Of a stretch of DNA of 64,000 nucleotides, positions 60,274 through 64,000 are shown piece after piece. The position numbers were made by a program, and so were the translations under genes. The stretch spans positions 1,483,567 through 1,547,566 of the forward strand of contig OY754980.1 of the NCBI GenBank assembly GCA_963576475.1, given 5' to 3'. The DNA is from Molanna angustata (lineage: Eukaryota; Arthropoda; Insecta; Trichoptera; Molannidae). The notes below the pieces were generated by a model. It saw only the letters and a program-made list of their open reading frames with translations, was not told the origin of the DNA and made no database searches. Numbering within the stretch: the first letter of the stretch is position 1; each line of letters begins with the position of its first letter.

Positions 60274-60838
60274 AATTGCTGCACAAATCCACTGCACTGA
60301 TGAAATAACTCATATTGTGAACGAACTTTTGTAAAATAAAAATGCACCTATAGATCCATTCACAAATAATGAATAATTTATTAATTTAAGGTGTGAGTGC
60401 ACTAACAAACCCACCACCGTGTCTCTTAAATGAAATTATACAATAGATCTCCAATTATCCAAATCAATTGGGACCGCCATCTAATCTGGATAACCAAATA
60501 TCCTGATATTTGGATAGTAATGGATAATAGGTTATGTATGGTAGTCATTTCTTTAAAAAACGGCAAAATAATTTTACAGAATATCTACCTAGAGTAAAAA
60601 TGTACAGTATATTAACCAAAGTTATCCAGATAGCTGGAGTTTTACTGTACATTGTATTAGATCCTTTTGCTGTCTGTCACCTTTCTCACATGTGACAACA
60701 ACACAACACCTACAATATTAAATTTAATATAAATTTACATATCTTGAAGGCACTAATGAAGATTAATATTAAATATGGTTTTTGTATCAATATCCAAATG
60801 GTTAACTGAAACCAAAATATTTCCGCACTCCATTTAGA

Positions 60839-63800
60839 TCATCCCGTCCCGCACTTTCCACTTTCAAACACTCCCTTTCGGAAGAACGGAGAGAACTGTA
60901 TGAGGGTCTCCTTGGTGAGGGGCTGCGCGTAGAAGGGACATTTTTTGTCACTGGAGCAGACCTTCAACAGAGTCTTCAGGAAGTTCTCCAGCTGAGGACG
61001 GCGGTTGCGAGCGACCGACTCCCTGTCAAACAGCTTGCGGGAGGGAAACGGTATTGCTTCCACCTATAACACGACATTCTAATTGAAAATATGTACATGA
61101 GAAACATCCATACCTGAGTTTTAAAGGGCAACAAGTCTAAAATGGTAATTTCTTTTTCCTTCTAGTAATTATTATGTTTTTTCATTTTAATAATCAAGGG
61201 AATTATTTAATCCATTAGAATTAAAATGGAAAAATCTTCTTGTAACCATTTTCTAGGAATGCTACCTGTTGTTAATCATACATAATTATTTTTTTTATTC
61301 CTGTGGTAACACTACCTTAAAATAATTTTCTCATTTATTACTTTATATAATATTCATATATAATATAACTCAGGTATCGATATAAGAATTTAAATATGTA
61401 CATAAATTCATATGATAAATAAAATTCAAAATTATGAAAATGTAAATAGGCAGGTTAATAAAAGAATGTGTATGAGATAATGCGAGAATGTAAATGAATT
61501 GAAAATTTTGTCAAAAGAAGAAACTGCCTTAGTACTAGTGGTAAGCCATTTCCTACGGTGTCGGCGTCTATAAGATAAATGTGTTTAAATTCATTTCTCA
61601 CGCAACTCTTGCTCCTCTTGACTGGAATCACCAGTAAGTTATTGATTATTAGTATGTTCGACTGAATCTTTGACTTCGGCCACCTTCGGCCTAAAAAAGC
61701 AGCAAGATCAGACTTTCGGTTGGACACTAGTTATTATAAAAACTCGCCAGGGTGTAAGGAAAGGTTAGATAAATGAATAAATAAAAGAGTGCAGCAATAG
61801 GAACTGTTTATCAATCTCAAGTAGAGAAATAGCATGATAGTATGTATATTTCCTCAATTCAGACTAATGAAATGTAAATTAAAGGTTTTACGTATTTAAC
61901 AATTTTATGTCCATGGGTTTTATTTCTTCCAACTTCCCTAAAACAAACTGAAAGATAAAAGTGAAATTAATATGATACATTTTATATAATTGTACATATT
62001 TCTGAATTGTTTTTTATTTATTATCTATGTTAATGAATACAGCAACAGTTGCAAACAGTTGAGATAAAAATGCTTAGGTGGATGTGCGGTGTTACAAGGA
62101 GAGATAAAGTCCATAATTAATATGTGAGATGTAGCCTGGGCATATGTGATGTCTCCGATAAGCTGATGGAAAGAATGCTGAGGTGGTTCAAACATATACG
62201 AAGAAAACCGCTATAAAACATATGTAACACTGCACTGGACTATCGAGTTCCCGGCAAAAGACCAAAAAGGCATCCCAAAAGACGATGCAAGAGTTTGGTG
62301 TCGAAGGATATGCGGGCATGTAAAGTCTCTGAGGACGATGCTCAGGATAGAACGAAGTGGAAGAGTGCAGTAATGAGAGCTGACCCCTCCACCATGTGGG
62401 ATGAAAACTAAGGAGAGAGAGAGAGAGAGAGAGAGTAAATGAGTAGGCAGCAAAAGATGGATTCCACAATATCATATCCTTACAAAAAGGCTTTAAACAC
62501 TGGATAGTCGCAAGAAATTGTCATCTGGCAGTAAACTCACCTCTTACACAGGTTGAGAGAAAGTATATTTATCTTTTAATATTTAGACCTTTATCCCATT
62601 ATAACTGTTCTTGTTATTTCATTAAGATATCAAATGAGTAAAAAAATTACAAGTTTTATATATAATTAAAGTAAAGACTTTTTGATTCTACATTAATTTT
62701 TTATTCTGCGCGATAGGCCTATTTCGCCTTGTTAGGGCATTAACTAGCTTATGCCCTAACAAGGCGAAATAGGCCTATCGCGCAGAATAAAAAATTAATG
62801 TAGAATCAAAAAGTCTTTACTTTAATTATATATAAAACTTATAATGGAATTCTACCAAATAAAAACTTCGTCGATAGTTAAAAAAATTACCTTTGGTCCA
62901 TATTCTTTTTTCATGTTGATATAAAGATCCCTAAATCTTCTGTATCTACGAAGTAATGCCCATCTTTCTTCGTTTAGTTCTATCCTCACTTCATATTCAT
63001 AATGTGTGGAGGAGCCTGCTCCTCTTACCACAAAACATGGAATTGAAATACATTGATCTGTAATTACCACAAAACATGGAATTGAAATACATTGATCTGT
63101 AATTACCACAAAACATGGAATTGACATACATTGATTTGTAATTACCACAAAACATGGAATTGAAATACATTGATCTGTAATTAATACAAATAGGTATAAT
63201 CTTTACTGAAAATTCTTTGTTTATCAATCTCATATTTTGTTACATGCTGCATTGTTTATATAATTATCAAAAAATATATATCAGATAGATAATTCATAAT
63301 GTGATATATACAATCATACTTACTTAGAACTGCAGCTTGAGAAAGCCATGTTGATTGATCAAACGATGTTTGCTGAAAAGTAATTTTTTTTTTAATATTC
63401 AATATTGATATTCAGATATTATTTATATAACGTTTGAAATTATTTCATAAATCCTTTATAATTCAACATCTGACCTGAATTTTTTTTATATAACGTCTAG
63501 TTCAAGCCTTTGCAGAGTATTATTATTTTGACGATGTGCCTTGCACGATACAAATCAATTGAATCAAATAGAACGAACACCAAGTATTTTTATTTTATAA
63601 TTTATAAATATATCTACATACATCAAATAAATTAAATTAATTTCTATCACCAAAGAAATTTTATATTTTTTTTTAAATATTGAATTATATGTTGAACTTA
63701 CCATACTGGTAACATTTAATTCATCCACTCGGCTCAAAGCGGCCTGCCTCGAATCCAGTGAACTCTTTCTCGAGCCGAATATACTCTCCGTATTAACATT

Positions 63801-64000
63801 TGACAAGCTACCGCACTGATCTCTCTGGATGCTTCTCAAGAGTGGATCTTGACTCTCTGCCCACAGGTTGATGTCGCACGCATCCGACTCGCTCATGTTC
63901 GACTCCTCGTTGGAGGTGGACAGGTTGTCCGAGCCTTCCAACTCACTGCGAATTCTGCTGTGAAGAGGGTCCGTTTTGGCTATCCTCAATGCTGTATTTC
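60839..64000 (-). CDS. Klp98A: Kinesin-3 KIF16B/Klp98A, C-terminal PX-domain exons (partial)
   Basis: Exons in transcript order are >64000-63702, 63372-63324, 63057-62891 (or from an upstream acceptor) and 61063-60839, with a TAG stop. KIF16B is a plus-end microtubule motor that carries early endosomes through its C-terminal PX domain, which binds phosphatidylinositol 3-phosphate. Here the serine-rich linker (SRKSSLDSRQAALSRVDEL) is followed by the PX domain: SIPCFVVRGAGSSTHYEYEV, the lipid-binding RRYRRFRDLY, AIPFPSRKLF, RRPQLENFLKTLL and FSPFFRKGVFESGKCGTG. The final HGTG-like ending agrees with KIF16B. The motor and FHA domains lie outside the window. The PX exon's acceptor lies in a four-copy 39-bp tandem repeat, so its start is ambiguous. 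Confidence 0.9.
61064..62060. other. Klp98A last intron, 3' part: no gene seen
   Basis: Intron sequence on the minus strand. A retrotransposon-tail-like stretch lies near 61500-61690 (TTTCTCACGCAACTCTTGCT, CTTCGGCCACCTTCGGCC) but is not assignable. There is no exon signature. Confidence 0.45.
62061..62436 (+). mobile_element. RTE-like retrotransposon 3' end with (GA)n tail
   Basis: The plus strand reads MLRWMCGVTRRDKV, then MERMLRWFKHIRRKP, PGKRPKRHPKRRC and DAQDRTKWKSAVMRADP. This follows the RTE tail order (RWMCGVTxxDK, RMLRWFGHVxR, GRPxxRW, DRxxWK). It ends WDEN-stop and a (GA)n run at 62411-62435. Stops interrupt the frame. It is antisense within the last Klp98A intron. Confidence 0.75.
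62651..62840. mobile_element. 190-bp near-perfect fold-back element in a Klp98A intron
   Basis: Arms of about 90 bases run from AAGTTTTATATATAATTAAA through GATTCTACATTAATTTTTTA and GCGCGATAGGCCTATTTCGC to a ~10-base loop at TAACTAGCTT, then return without an obvious mismatch. Such fidelity implies a recent origin or ongoing arm correction. No coding sequence. Confidence 0.9.
63025..63180 (-). repeat. In-frame 39-bp tandem repeat over the Klp98A PX-exon acceptor
   Basis: Four units with an exact 39-base period (unit starts on + at 63025, 63064, 63103 and 63142). Read on -, each unit holds AATTACAG, a 3' splice site, followed by ATCAATGTATTTCAATTCCA and GTTTTGTGGTA. The unit next to the PX exon runs straight into exon sequence. 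The third unit from the exon has ACAA instead of ACAG, losing its acceptor. All units are in frame and encode QCISIPCFVVITD-type 13-residue repeats. Confidence 0.9.

Overview
The window looks like AT-rich nuclear DNA from an insect, most likely a moth or butterfly. Spliced animal genes with GT-AG introns sit in a dense mix of tRNA-derived SINEs, 3'-truncated RTE/CR1/Jockey-type retrotransposons and small inverted-repeat DNA elements. The insect call rests on the four genes together. The Lepidoptera call is an inference from the style of the repeats and was not tested by a search.

Four protein-coding genes can be supported. (1) An aftiphilin homologue on + (14519-26534, five coding exons, 1,269 codons) is a clathrin/AP-1 trafficking accessory protein rich in DFxDF and WxxF motifs. 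(2) The mitochondrial transcription factor B2 gene (mtTFB2/TFB2M) on - (33851-46169, seven coding exons, 460 codons) has introns filled with transposons. (3) EEF1AKMT1/N6AMT2, an eEF1A lysine methyltransferase, is on + (48140-49981, three exons, 230 codons) and lies head-to-head with mtTFB2. (4) The 3' end of a kinesin-3 gene, KIF16B/Klp98A, is on - (60839 to beyond 64000) and encodes the C-terminal PX domain. They are unrelated housekeeping genes for endosomal/Golgi traffic, mitochondrial transcription and translation-factor methylation. There is no sign of an operon-like pathway.

Layout: 1-2.6 kb is a nested repeat holding a ~60-unit 18-bp minisatellite. 2.6-14 kb is repeat debris. 14.5-26.5 kb is aftiphilin, with transposons in its introns. 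26.5-33.8 kb is intergenic with MITEs and retrotransposon tails. 33.8-46.2 kb is mtTFB2, whose third intron carries a nearly full-length RTE retrotransposon and whose second intron carries a fold-back element split by a non-LTR retrotransposon. 46.2-48.1 kb is the divergent spacer. 48.1-50 kb is EEF1AKMT1. 50-60.8 kb is intergenic with a hAT remnant, a GGGCC-ended element and an inverted second copy of the repeat at the window start. 60.8-64 kb is the kinesin.

The most interesting signal is a four-copy, in-frame 39-bp tandem duplication covering the splice acceptor and first codons of the kinesin PX exon. It creates several alternative acceptors that would add 13-residue steps. Next are the fold-back family with long target-site duplications and the G-rich minisatellite with a traceable un-expanded relative.
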